A stretch of DNA of 64,000 nucleotides from Confluentibacter flavum (GCF_002843175.1 NZ_PJEO01000051.1:1-64000), one strand, 5' to 3'. Positions 54,740-63,914 are shown, counted from the stretch's first letter. Numbers and translations are program-made. Notes: generated by a model not told the origin, from the sequence alone.

Positions 54740-54864
54740 CCAACAAAGACGTATAACGCACATGGCGGGTTTCAGAGAAAAGAACTAAATTAGTTTCTAT
54801 AACAAACAAAATTGTTAGCCAACAAATCCGCATCCATAACTCGGCCACTTGTCGTTATACGAGA
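54740..54864 (+). repeat. attC-like site 3 (degenerate 3' end)
   Basis: 5' core CCAAC (54740-54744), then a perfect pair CGTATAAC/GTTATACG (54750-54757 and 54854-54861) and an inner pair GCGGGTTT/AAATCCGC with one mismatch. The sequence differs from sites 1 and 2 but the architecture is alike. After GTTATACG no GTTG core follows, so the outer 3' core seems lost at the joint with the traG fragment. Confidence 0.6.
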
Positions 54865-54896
54865 CCTTTTTAACATTTCAACTAAAAAAATGCATT

Positions 54897-55022
54897 GTGC
54901 AGTTTAGATTGCAGGAGATTAAAAGGACCCTGCCTGAGAGCAACTGGATATATTCAGATGATGAGTTAAGATGGCACCATGAAGGGATTTATCGGGATAT
55001 TGGAACGTTGTTTGAAAAGTGA
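54897..55022 (+). pseudogene. Truncated 3' end of a second coupling-protein gene
   Basis: The frame encodes VQFRLQEIKRTLPESNWIYS, DDELRWHHEGIYRDI, then GTLFEK and stop. It matches the last 38 residues of the TraG-like protein ending at 41021 (QFRLQKIEKTRPESNWMYTDDELRWHHEGIYRDI), with clear DNA similarity. No start codon or upstream part of the gene remains. The 13.9 kb between the two copies is therefore bounded by homologous segments. Confidence 0.9.
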
Positions 55023-55251
55023 CATCAAGGTAGACACACAAATCAAGTGCGTATTAAATTTGAAACTGAAATCTTGTAGGGTCCTAAAATATGGTTTTGT
55101 AAAAAAGATAACCAAACGATAATAATAAAAATATTACAATATGTTAATTTTTTTATTATATTTAGATTCTCTCTTAAGTGAGAAAGCACTCCCTAAAGCT
55201 ATGACATTATCAAACTTTTAATGGTTTTTGACCAAAATTTGCTTTGTTAGT
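55023..55251. other. AT-rich gap after the traG fragment
   Basis: No gene, hairpin or clear promoter is seen in these 229 bases. Confidence 0.4.
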
Positions 55252-55569
55252 ATGTTCAATCAACCTAAACAAATATCAGGACGTGATTTCGCTATAGTCT
55301 TAATGCTCGAAAAACATAGTCTTGACAACTTTTATTATAATTTACATGAAGATGCTTTTCCAGAAGACAAAGGGTTAAGGTTGTTCTATTGCAAAACCCT
55401 AAGAAAATCATCATGTTCTGAATCCATTAGTGTCAAGAATATACCGCTACCGGACTTTTTCAAGTTTCTGATACCCTACTACCTTTTCAGTATTTTGGAA
55501 ACATATATTCCCGGATATAGAACCAACCACTTAATCGAATATATCAATTTTTATTATCATAAAATGTAA
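55252..55569 (+). CDS. Small hypothetical protein
   Basis: 105 aa from the ATG at 55252; a TTG at 55228 would add eight residues. The product (MFNQPKQISGRDFAIVLMLE ... LIEYINFYYHKM) has a hydrophobic region near the C-terminus (PDFFKFLIPYYLFSILETYIPGY) that could touch a membrane. No family is recognised. It ends 7 bp before the endonuclease/exonuclease/phosphatase gene, so it may be its operon partner. Confidence 0.5.
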   Translation: MFNQPKQISGRDFAIVLMLEKHSLDNFYYNLHEDAFPEDKGLRLFYCKTLRKSSCSESISVKNIPLPDFFKFLIPYYLFSILETYIPGYRTNHLIEYINFYYHKM

Positions 55570-55576
55570 TAAAGTC

Positions 55577-56590
55577 ATGGGAAATACACTCAAAGTAACG
55601 ACATGGAACGTGGAATGGCTGGATAAGCTTTTTGACAGCATAGACAGTAAAAAACAAAAGCGAATAGATGCCATTAAAAAGGAAATCCTCGACATGGATG
55701 CCGATGTGCTGTGCATGTTGGAGGGTCTTAAGGGAGAAACCAAAATCGATGCATTTTGCTTGGATGTTCTGGAAGGTAAATATGTGGCGGTAAAAGCGAT
55801 TGGTAATGATTATAAAATTCAGGGAAGGCAGTGGATTTGGTTTTTGGTGAAATCCGAGTTAAAGGATAGTGCATCCCTTTTGCCTACCCAAGTCTATGAT
55901 GAATTTTCAAGTGCCAGCTGGGACGTTAATTATTGGGGTGATTTCGAGACCACCCAGCACAAGCACTATAGGCATCCCCAAGTCTTGATTCTAGAGTGGC
56001 AGCAAACCCGATTGGAGTTCATAGGGCTCCACACCAAAAGTAAGTTTGTGCAAAGTGGCCAAAGCAGTTGGGATGCCGGTGGTGAAAAGCGCAATACCTT
56101 CATTAAGGATGCCATTAAGGCTCGTATTAAAATGACCACTGAAGTCGCTAATGTGAGAGCATACATCAATACTAAATTCGGGCAAGTACCAAATCCTGCG
56201 ATTATAGTCTTAGGAGATTTAAACGATGGGCCCGGGAAGGAATTCTTTGAAAGTCAATATATCTTTTTTGATCTGTTGTCAAACCTGCAAGGGGATGTCT
56301 TTGAAGCGGAACGGTTTCTGAACCATGCATTATTTGATTTTGAGAATCATTTACGATGGTCCGTGCGTTTTCAGGATTTTATAGACCCGGATAGGGATCC
56401 ACACATCCTACTTGACCATATTCTGTTTACACAAAGTTTGGTAGATGGCTCCTTGCCCATCATCATTGAAAGCCATGCAGGTTACGTGGAACATGAAATC
56501 CATGATCTTATCAACGCCAGTAATCCCAAATATGCGCATACCAGTGACCATAAGCCAGTTTCTGTTTTGATAAGCAAAGTATATAACTAA
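55577..56590 (+). CDS. Endonuclease/exonuclease/phosphatase family protein
   Basis: 337 aa metal-dependent hydrolase of the EEP fold. The conserved acids and neighbours are visible: TTWNVEWLD (Asn), DADVLCMLEG (Glu), FIGLHTKS, VLGDLNDGPG (Asp and Asn), ILLDHILF and TSDHKPVSV (Asp-His). There is no signal peptide, so it should act in the cytosol on nucleic acid or a phosphoester. The substrate cannot be predicted. The codon use resembles the mobilization genes more than the AT-rich cassettes. It probably belongs to the accessory region of the element. Confidence 0.88.
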   Translation: MGNTLKVTTWNVEWLDKLFDSIDSKKQKRIDAIKKEILDMDADVLCMLEGLKGETKIDAFCLDVLEGKYVAVKAIGNDYKIQGRQWIWFLVKSELKDSASLLPTQVYDEFSSASWDVNYWGDFETTQHKHYRHPQVLILEWQQTRLEFIGLHTKSKFVQSGQSSWDAGGEKRNTFIKDAIKARIKMTTEVANVRAYINTKFGQVPNPAIIVLGDLNDGPGKEFFESQYIFFDLLSNLQGDVFEAERFLNHALFDFENHLRWSVRFQDFIDPDRDPHILLDHILFTQSLVDGSLPIIIESHAGYVEHEIHDLINASNPKYAHTSDHKPVSVLISKVYN

Positions 56591-56960
56591 AATTTCAACC
56601 AATGAACTTATGAATGTTAGGAAGATTCACTTTTTTTAGATTTGAAAAATATGGTATTCAATTTGTTATCAAATAGTTAAATTTGTTACCATTTGATTAT
56701 TTTTAATTCAAAGTAATAGATTTCCTGTTAATTTTTATATATTTACCTTACTTCAAACTATCTAATGATTACCAATTGATTTCTGAATTAAAATAAGTTT
56801 AGAAAAACATAACCTAACTAGTTTATTGACTTTGGTTTTTGAATTACTGGTAAAATGTTTTTTTACATAGAATTAAAACTACTGAGGTCATCCAATGGAT
56901 TTTTTTTAAGTATTAATTAACTGCGAATATAAACTTATTATAATTTTAAATATAGTGTCT
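56591..56960. other. 370-bp AT-rich intergenic region
   Basis: No gene is seen. A TAGATTTG box (56637-56644) fits the -7 consensus TAnnTTTG but is far from the next start. Downstream lie ATCAAAT/ATTTGAT (56668-56674 and 56691-56697) and two copies of AATTTGTTA, which could be an operator. Confidence 0.35.
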
Positions 56961-58337
56961 ATGAAAAAAGAAATTTATCTAATTGAAAAAAGAATGGAAT
57001 ATATCGGATTAAATCTTATTCGGAAAAAGAAAAGTATGACAATTATATTGTTTCATATATTGTGGTTAAATTCAATGACTTTTTCGTATGCGCAGTCAAT
57101 TAAAATTCAGAAAGTGGATATTGCTAAGCCGGAAAAAGTAACTAGAGACGGTGTTTTTTATGCCCTTCCAAAGACGATCCTTATAATAGACGTTAGTGTT
57201 ACAAAGACGATGTTAAAGGCCCCTACTAGCACTGACAAATGTGATGCAGCATGTAGAAGGGCACTTCAAGATATTGGCTTTGAAATATATAAAACAGATA
57301 GGTCTTATAAAATTGCTGATTATAGTATAACAACCAAAGCCATCCCTGATTTAAATGAAGTTTATCTAATCAACCCAAGAAAGAAATGGAACAAGAATAG
57401 TAATATGACTTTTAGTTTATCAGAACAAGGGCTCATTAAAGGAGCTGAAGTCTCTGTAGAAAATAAAACGATTAATGTTATTACTTCTGGGATAAAAACT
57501 ATTGGCTCTATTGCTGGTTCAATTATTGCGAGTAGGGATAAACTAGGTGCCTCGTCAAGCCTTATTAAATTAATACAATTAATTGACAAAAGAGAAGCAC
57601 TTATATCTTCTTCGCGATATGCATCTAGTTTAGAAGTAATAAAATATCAGGTTTCAGAACTTGATAAATTAATTGCTAATGAATTAGAAGAACTAATTGG
57701 AATAAAAAAAGAGGAAACTAAAATTTTTAGGTTTCTTATCGATCCTGATTGTCCTACTTTTTCACCTCCCAACACTTATACGGATATTGAAATAGATTTG
57801 TTTTGTGTGAATAATATTGGATCTGATAAAGGAATATTTTTGAGCACAAAATCTGAAGGCGTAATCTACCCCATTGATTTTATGACTACAAAAAAAGAAG
57901 GTGAGTTAGTTAAATTAAGTATTATGGAACCAAGAACAAAAGATTATGGCAGTCTATTAATGAAAACAACAGAGAGTACTTCTGATAAAAAAGGTTTTCC
58001 CTACCGGATTCCAAAAAATAAAATTGTCAGTATAACCCTTGCCGGTAAGCCAACATTGATTTCTACAATTCCAGTGCCTCAATGTGGCGTTATAGCTTAT
58101 CTTCCTTATAAAATGGATAAGGTTAATGCAACTTTTTATGAAAATTTAGGCAATTTACAATCAATATCAACAGACTCAAAAGCTATATTTCAAAGTAGTA
58201 ATATTGAATCTATTCAAGGTACTTTTTCTGATATAAAATCACTCATCGATGGTAAAAGTGAATTAGACAATTTAAATGAAGAAAATGCACTGTTAGAAGC
58301 AAAAAAGAAAAACAAAGAACTTAAGGATGCATTATAA
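56961..58337 (+). CDS. DUF4831-like exported protein with C-terminal coiled coil
   Basis: Up to 458 aa from ATG 56961. A start at 56994 or 57036 would place a signal peptide (TIILFHILWLNSMTFSYAQ) closer to the N-terminus. After the signal, GVFYALPKTILIIDVSVTKT and DRSYKIADYSITTKAIPDLNEVYLIN resemble the DUF4831 family of Bacteroidota. The middle contains a glycine-rich hydrophobic stretch (SIAGSIIAS). The C-terminus (LDNLNEENALLEAKKKNKELK) is a coiled coil. It ends 11 bp before a subtilase gene, so the two probably work together. Function is unknown. Confidence 0.65.
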   Translation: MKKEIYLIEKRMEYIGLNLIRKKKSMTIILFHILWLNSMTFSYAQSIKIQKVDIAKPEKVTRDGVFYALPKTILIIDVSVTKTMLKAPTSTDKCDAACRRALQDIGFEIYKTDRSYKIADYSITTKAIPDLNEVYLINPRKKWNKNSNMTFSLSEQGLIKGAEVSVENKTINVITSGIKTIGSIAGSIIASRDKLGASSSLIKLIQLIDKREALISSSRYASSLEVIKYQVSELDKLIANELEELIGIKKEETKIFRFLIDPDCPTFSPPNTYTDIEIDLFCVNNIGSDKGIFLSTKSEGVIYPIDFMTTKKEGELVKLSIMEPRTKDYGSLLMKTTESTSDKKGFPYRIPKNKIVSITLAGKPTLISTIPVPQCGVIAYLPYKMDKVNATFYENLGNLQSISTDSKAIFQSSNIESIQGTFSDIKSLIDGKSELDNLNEENALLEAKKKNKELKDAL

Positions 58338-58348
58338 AGAATAATAAA

Positions 58349-59890
58349 ATGAAAAAGAAATATTATGTAAGAGGAAAAGAGGTAAGTGTTGAAAGCATAG
58401 AAGGTGTAAGAGCTATTAAACCTATTTTAAACACTCGAAAGATGTTTGATGAAATAACCTATAGATTTGATCCAGATGCTCGTAATACATTTGAACAATT
58501 GAAGATAGAATTCGAGGATGAAGCAGATAGTTTGGAAGCTTATGCAAATGCAGGATGGATTTTTGTTGCTCCAAAGACCCCAGTTAGGGAAATGCGAGAT
58601 TTTATGGTATCGGATCGTTCAATGGAAGCCTTCAGTAATATATATAAGGATGAAACAGGAAATTTGATAATTGACACAAATAAACTTACAGTAAAGTTCC
58701 GACCAAATCTAGATGAATCCGAAATCATGTCAATATTAGAAATGAATGCTTTGAAAATAATTAGAAAATTAAGGTTCGCTCCAAACTTATTCGAGGTAGA
58801 ACTTAATATTGGAGGTGATATTATTGATAAAGCTAATGAAATGTCTAAAATGGATGAAGTAATTTATATAGAGCCACAAATGCTTTCTCGTATAAATCAA
58901 CGTCTAAAGCCAAATGATACTTTATATAGCAAGCAGTGGCATTTGAACAATGATGGTAGTAATGGGGGTAAGAGGGGTGCAGATATAAAAGGAGAACAAG
59001 CCTGGAATATGACTCAAGGCAGGGGTGTCAAATTGGCTATTATTGACAATGGATTTGACGTTTTGCATCCAGATATAAGTCCATCCATCTATCAGACTTC
59101 GGCAGGTTATTTTCTGAATAATGGAAGTTTCCGGAATTCTTTAATAGGCTATCCCGATAATAATCATGGGACATTTTGCGCTGGGATGGCTTTACCGAGG
59201 ATTAATAATTTGGGAATTGTAGGTTCTGCAAATGAGGCTGAATTTATACCTATTTCATGTCTTCCTGACCAAGTTGGAACACAAACAACTCTTGCTCGCT
59301 CAATAGCTTATGCCGCGAATCCTAATTTGGAAATCCATACTATGACTCCAGATAAGGGTGCGGACGTGATTGCATGCAGTTTAGGGCCAAATGGGGCTGA
59401 TTGGATTATGGAATCCGTTCTAGAAGATGCTATTAATTATGCTGTTACTAGCGGAAGAAATGGAAAGGGTACACCAATTTTTTGGGCAGTAAGTAACGGA
59501 AATTTCACAATAGATGGAATGGATGGAACGGATGAAGTTAGTGCATGTAATAAGATAATTTCCGTTGGGAGGTCAAACAAGGATGACTTAGAAGATGGAT
59601 CGGCTTATGGACCGGAACTTGATTTTCTGGCACCAGGAGTTGATGTGTTTAGTTGTAATTCTGGAGGCAATTATGGACTCAGTACAGGAACTAGTTTTGC
59701 AGCACCTTTGGCGGCAGGTATAGGTGCTTTATTGTTAGCAAAGAATCCCGGGTTGTTTTGGTATGAAGTTCGAGATGCTATGAGAAAATCTTGTGACAAA
59801 GTGGGCAAAGTTAACTATAACCAATCTGGGCATCATTCAAGATATGGATATGGAAGGGTTAATGCGCTTGAAGCCTTAAATATTGTTTAA
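58349..59890 (+). CDS. Subtilisin-like serine protease (S8) without signal peptide
   Basis: 513 aa serine protease. The catalytic triad is complete: Asp in KLAIIDNGFDVLHPD, His in DNNHGTFCAGMA and Ser in GLSTGTSFAAPLAAG, with the oxyanion Asn in FWAVSNGN. The first 190 residues (KLTVKFRPNLDESEIMSIL ... VIYIEPQ) look like an inhibitor or propeptide-like domain. No export signal is present, unlike most subtilases, so the enzyme should be cytosolic. It is encoded between an exported DUF4831-like protein and a small membrane protein, which hints at a regulated proteolytic system. Confidence 0.9.
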   Translation: MKKKYYVRGKEVSVESIEGVRAIKPILNTRKMFDEITYRFDPDARNTFEQLKIEFEDEADSLEAYANAGWIFVAPKTPVREMRDFMVSDRSMEAFSNIYKDETGNLIIDTNKLTVKFRPNLDESEIMSILEMNALKIIRKLRFAPNLFEVELNIGGDIIDKANEMSKMDEVIYIEPQMLSRINQRLKPNDTLYSKQWHLNNDGSNGGKRGADIKGEQAWNMTQGRGVKLAIIDNGFDVLHPDISPSIYQTSAGYFLNNGSFRNSLIGYPDNNHGTFCAGMALPRINNLGIVGSANEAEFIPISCLPDQVGTQTTLARSIAYAANPNLEIHTMTPDKGADVIACSLGPNGADWIMESVLEDAINYAVTSGRNGKGTPIFWAVSNGNFTIDGMDGTDEVSACNKIISVGRSNKDDLEDGSAYGPELDFLAPGVDVFSCNSGGNYGLSTGTSFAAPLAAGIGALLLAKNPGLFWYEVRDAMRKSCDKVGKVNYNQSGHHSRYGYGRVNALEALNIV

Positions 59891-59940
59891 ATGCATTTGA
59901 ACATTATTCAGTAAAACATTTTAATTAAAACATTTATATC

Positions 59941-60339
59941 ATGAGTAGATTGTATTATGAATCTCCGTCGCCAGCCAGGTCTAACACTTCAAACAATACT
60001 AAGGAATACTTGGACAAAGTATCTTCATTGATCCCTGCAGAAATTGTAGCTGCATATCTGACATTAATTTCTTTAGCTAAAAGTGTTAATGATTATGTGC
60101 TGATTTCACAAGTAATTGCCTTTGCAGGTTGTCTTATATTGACTCCAATATATCTTAATTATATGGCAGAAGAAAACAAACCCAAATTAAAACACATCAT
60201 TATTTCCACGGTATCTTTTATTATTTGGGCTTATGTAATTTCTGGAGATGAATTTAACATATATTACAATGGTGCATTATCTAGTATGATTCTTATTTTT
60301 TATAGTCTTATAGTAGGACTTATAAAATTGGACAAGTAA
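59941..60339 (+). CDS. Small polytopic membrane protein
   Basis: 132 aa protein with three to four predicted membrane helices (about 38-50, 54-76, 85-102, 108-128). Before the first helix lies YLDKVSSLIPAEIVAAYL, a pattern (LIPAE) I associate with small membrane proteins in varied bacterial gene clusters. It begins 50 bp after the subtilase stop. The N-terminus is polar and lacks a signal peptide. It may anchor or be a target of the protease, or form a membrane effector. No family name is assigned. Confidence 0.65.
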   Translation: MSRLYYESPSPARSNTSNNTKEYLDKVSSLIPAEIVAAYLTLISLAKSVNDYVLISQVIAFAGCLILTPIYLNYMAEENKPKLKHIIISTVSFIIWAYVISGDEFNIYYNGALSSMILIFYSLIVGLIKLDK

Positions 60340-60490
60340 TTTAATTATTAAAAAAATTATCTGGATTATTCCTAGGATTAGGAATCGGTCTTGATGTTAT
60401 CCGCAAACTTTAAACTTAAACTCAAAAAAATTCTCACTAAAAAGGCAATGATTCTTCAAATTTCGAAAGTATAACTATAATTAATTTTTA

Positions 60491-60874
60491 ATGCAACATA
60501 ACAGAACGTTTATTTTAGAAACAGATTTATTAGAAGCAATTAAAAGTAATGCTGAAACCGTAAATGATATATTCATAAATAATTTAGACGTAGATAATAG
60601 TAGTATATTGACACTCCTAAACTCTTATGATTATTTTGATGGAACACAGGGACAGGTTTATAGTTACACAATCGATGAAAATTCAATTTATATAGATGAA
60701 AATGGAAATGGAGAATTTACGGTTGAATTTACAGCCCATCATTATTATGGATGTGCCGACTTAGATAAAGAATACGAACATGAAATGAGTTTGACTTTCA
60801 ATATTAATTTTATTAGTAAGGAAATGGTATTAATCGGTGAATTTTGGGATGAACGCCAAGAAGAAGAAATTTAA
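60491..60874 (+). CDS. Hypothetical acidic protein
   Basis: 127 aa acidic protein with no recognised family. The C-terminal half reads NGEFTVEFTAHHYYGCADLDKEYEHEMSL, likely a small beta-sheet domain. No signal peptide or membrane helix. It lies 150 bp after the membrane protein and 93 bp before the DUF2779 gene, on the same strand, so its partners are unclear. Confidence 0.55.
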   Translation: MQHNRTFILETDLLEAIKSNAETVNDIFINNLDVDNSSILTLLNSYDYFDGTQGQVYSYTIDENSIYIDENGNGEFTVEFTAHHYYGCADLDKEYEHEMSLTFNINFISKEMVLIGEFWDERQEEEI

Positions 60875-60967
60875 TATTACTATTATTAACCATTTTTTCG
60901 CCTATGATTATGAGGTAGATTTTGATTTAAAAAACTTCAATCAGACTATTTATTAAAAATTATCAAA

Positions 60968-62926
60968 ATGCGAGTATTAAGTAAATCTAGGTTTAAACTT
61001 GGTCTTGAATGCCCTAATAAATTGTTTTATACAGGTAAAACAGAATACGCTAATAAAAAGCAAGAAGATTCTTTTTTACTTGCTTTAGCAGAAGGAGGAT
61101 TTCAAATTGAAGAATATGCTAGGATGCACTATCCAGGAGGTGTCTTAATTGAAGGTAATGATGGAGATTATCAATATTTATGGGATCAGACCCAAACCTT
61201 ACTACAACAAGAAAATATTATTATTTATGAAGCGGCCTTTTTGCGTGATGGATTATTTATCAGAACTGATATTCTCGTTAAACAAGGTAGCCAGATTAAG
61301 CTAATTGAAGTGAAATCGAAATCCTATGACCCTACTGATGATTATATTTTTGTCGGAAAACAAGGAGGACTTCTTGCTGGCTGGAAACCTTACTTATTTG
61401 ATATTGCTTTCCAGAAATACGTAATGCAACTGTGTTTTCCTAATTGGAATATAAAATCTATGATAATGATGGCTGACAAGACTAAAAAATCCACTGTTGA
61501 CGGTCTAAATCAATTTTTTAGGGTTAGTAAGAAAACAAGTAATAGAACAGGGGTTGTCAAAATGATTGATTCTCTTGCAAGTGCTGGTGATAGTGTTCTT
61601 GGGGTTAAAGACGTATCGGCAATTGTCTCTCTCATAATTAATGATGAATTAGTCTATTCAACTGAGCTGAATTTTACCAAGGCAGTTCGCATTTTAAAAA
61701 CAAATTATATAAGTGATACCTATACCAATTGGTCAACTTCATTTGGTTGCAAATCATGCGAATTTGTTACTGATATCGAAAGTAATGATAATTTAAAGTC
61801 TGGATTTAAAGAATGTTTTCAAAAGCAACATAATTGGGGTGATAATGATTTTTCAAAAGCCAAAACATTTGATGTATGGTCATTTAGAAAAGGAGCCGAC
61901 TTATTTAACAAAGGCATTTATTTTATGGACGACCTTACAGAAGAAAATGTTGGTTTAAAGATTGAACCAGGCAAATTATCAATGAGTGAGCGGCAATGGA
62001 TACAAATAACAAAAGAAATAGAAGGTGATAACTCAGTTTATGCAGATGTTGAGGGTCTAAAAGTTGAAATGAATAAATGGAATTATCCCTTACATTTTAT
62101 TGATTTTGAAACAAGTGCAGTGCCTCTTCCTTTTAATAAAGGCAGAAGACCTTATGAACAAATAGCTTTTCAGTTTTCTATCCATACTTATTCTAAAGAC
62201 GGTAACGTTGAGCATTCCTATCAATATTTGAATAACTCAAAAGGTGCTTTTCCTAACTTTGATTTTATTAGAGCTTTAAAAAATGCCCTTGAAAATGATA
62301 ATGGTACTATTTTCCGGTACAGCAATCATGAAAACTCAATTCTCAACGCAATTTATGATCAATTAAGAAATTCTAACGAATCAGATGCCGAACCTCTTAA
62401 ATTATTTATAAAAAATATATCACATTCGAAAAGTGACAGCGCGGAAAAATGGAATGGAAATAGGGACATGATAGACTTATGGGATATTTTAAAAAAATAT
62501 TATTACAACCCATTAACAAAAGGGTCTAATTCACTTAAATATGTTTTGCCTGCCATACTTAATACAAGTAAAGTTTTACAAAGTAAATATTCTAAACCGA
62601 TTAGTGAAATTTGTTTAACCAGCCTAAATCTATCCGATAACCATATTTGGTTAACTTATGATGGATATATTTACGAGAATCCATATAAAAAATTACCAAA
62701 ATTATTTGCAGAATGGTCTGTTGAAGAATTGGATGAATTGGTTTCAGGTATGGATGAGCTAGCTGATGGAGGGGCCGCTTTAACAGCTTATGGGAAAATG
62801 CAGTACACAGATATAAGTCAAGATGAACTCATTGAATTAAGCACTGCACTTTTAAAATATTGCGAATTGGATACCCTAGCAATGGTGATGCTTTTTGAAC
62901 ATTTCAAAGAACTTACACAAAGGTAA
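60968..62926 (+). CDS. Cas4-like PD-(D/E)XK nuclease fused to a DUF2779 domain
   Basis: 652 aa protein. The N-terminal half looks like a Cas4/AddB-type nuclease. It has RTDILVKQG (Asp about 99), LIEVKSKS (Glu about 113, Lys about 115) and a downstream QKYVMQL motif. Cys15 together with a CKSC pair (about 260) and a Cys about 282 could bind an iron-sulfur cluster. The C-terminal half matches DUF2779, with HFIDFETSAVPLPF (about 376-390) and YCELDTLAMVML near the end, resembling a DEDD exonuclease. It is coupled to a WYL regulator gene (1 bp between stop and ATG). Defence or DNA repair is inferred. Confidence 0.8.
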   Translation: MRVLSKSRFKLGLECPNKLFYTGKTEYANKKQEDSFLLALAEGGFQIEEYARMHYPGGVLIEGNDGDYQYLWDQTQTLLQQENIIIYEAAFLRDGLFIRTDILVKQGSQIKLIEVKSKSYDPTDDYIFVGKQGGLLAGWKPYLFDIAFQKYVMQLCFPNWNIKSMIMMADKTKKSTVDGLNQFFRVSKKTSNRTGVVKMIDSLASAGDSVLGVKDVSAIVSLIINDELVYSTELNFTKAVRILKTNYISDTYTNWSTSFGCKSCEFVTDIESNDNLKSGFKECFQKQHNWGDNDFSKAKTFDVWSFRKGADLFNKGIYFMDDLTEENVGLKIEPGKLSMSERQWIQITKEIEGDNSVYADVEGLKVEMNKWNYPLHFIDFETSAVPLPFNKGRRPYEQIAFQFSIHTYSKDGNVEHSYQYLNNSKGAFPNFDFIRALKNALENDNGTIFRYSNHENSILNAIYDQLRNSNESDAEPLKLFIKNISHSKSDSAEKWNGNRDMIDLWDILKKYYYNPLTKGSNSLKYVLPAILNTSKVLQSKYSKPISEICLTSLNLSDNHIWLTYDGYIYENPYKKLPKLFAEWSVEELDELVSGMDELADGGAALTAYGKMQYTDISQDELIELSTALLKYCELDTLAMVMLFEHFKELTQR

Positions 62927-62927
62927 T

Positions 62928-63914
62928 ATGGCAAATTCTAAACAATCTTCCTTAAGGTATCAAATAATAAATAGAGAGCTTAGAAGGAATGACTATGTAA
63001 AAACTAAGCAACTAGTAAATGCCATAAAGAATTATGTTGGTGTGAAGGTTTCAGAAAAGACCATTAATAATGATATTAATGATATGATTGACGACCCTGT
63101 CCTTCAAGCTCCGATTGGTTATTGTAATTCAAGAAAAGCATATTATTATATTGATAGTGAATATACTATTTCCAAATTCGGTCTTAAAGAAGAAGATATT
63201 AGTGCTTTAACTTTTTATGCTCAAAATTTTAATCAATATAAAGATTATGAAGTCTTCAAAGATTTCTCAAGTGCAATCGAAAAAATAATGAATGCTGTTA
63301 CAATTAGGAAAGGTATTTCTGAAAATGATAAAGCAAAAGTAATAGTTCAAACAGAAAATTCATCGGTATTAACAGGAAATGAGTGGATTCCAAAAATTGT
63401 TGAAGCTATTGATACAAATTCGATTATTGAATTGGAATATAAAAAATTTGGTGATAGAGACTCCAAAAATTCCAAAATACATCCATATTTACTTAAAGAG
63501 GATCGTCACAGATGGTACTTAATTGGGATGAATCATAAAGGAGTTGTTACATATGGACTTGACAGGATTCAGGAATTGAAAATTTTGAATGAAAGATTTA
63601 TACCTTGTGTTTTTGATTTTGAAGATTATTTCAGGTATTCCTTTGGTGTTACTGTTGAAGGTGCTGCTATCGAGGTTATTTTAAAATTTAAACCATTACA
63701 AGGTAATTATCTTAAAACATTAAAAATTCACTCTACTCAACAAATATTAATTGATACTGATAAAGAATTTTGCATTTCTGTCAAGGTTCAACCTTCTTGG
63801 GAATTTTATGAAAAAGTTCTTGGATACGGTGATAATGTTGAAATACTATCACCAGCCTCAGTTGTTAAACAACTTAAAAAAATACTGTTAAAAATTTCTA
63901 ATTTGTACAAATAA
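62928..63914 (+). CDS. WYL-domain transcriptional regulator
   Basis: 328 aa regulator from ATG 62928, which lies 1 bp after the previous stop; an earlier ATG at 62895 falls inside the DUF2779 gene and is less likely. An N-terminal winged-helix region (about 1-60, VKTKQLVNAIKNYVGVKVSEKTINNDINDM) is followed by the WYL domain (about 150-230, with IELEYKKFGDRDSKNSKIHPYLLKEDRHRWYLIG) and a WCX-like C-terminal part. WYL proteins sense nucleic-acid ligands and often control phage-defence or repair genes. Tight coupling suggests it regulates or works with the nuclease. Confidence 0.88.
   Translation: MANSKQSSLRYQIINRELRRNDYVKTKQLVNAIKNYVGVKVSEKTINNDINDMIDDPVLQAPIGYCNSRKAYYYIDSEYTISKFGLKEEDISALTFYAQNFNQYKDYEVFKDFSSAIEKIMNAVTIRKGISENDKAKVIVQTENSSVLTGNEWIPKIVEAIDTNSIIELEYKKFGDRDSKNSKIHPYLLKEDRHRWYLIGMNHKGVVTYGLDRIQELKILNERFIPCVFDFEDYFRYSFGVTVEGAAIEVILKFKPLQGNYLKTLKIHSTQQILIDTDKEFCISVKVQPSWEFYEKVLGYGDNVEILSPASVVKQLKKILLKISNLYK

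Noticed and set aside
50655-55022. Integron integrase gene near the cassettes
   Set aside because: No tyrosine recombinase-like frame exists in or beside the array within the window.
60849-60956. 35-codon frame overlapping the end of the 127-aa gene
   Set aside because: Overlap, low complexity and lack of motif give no support for expression.
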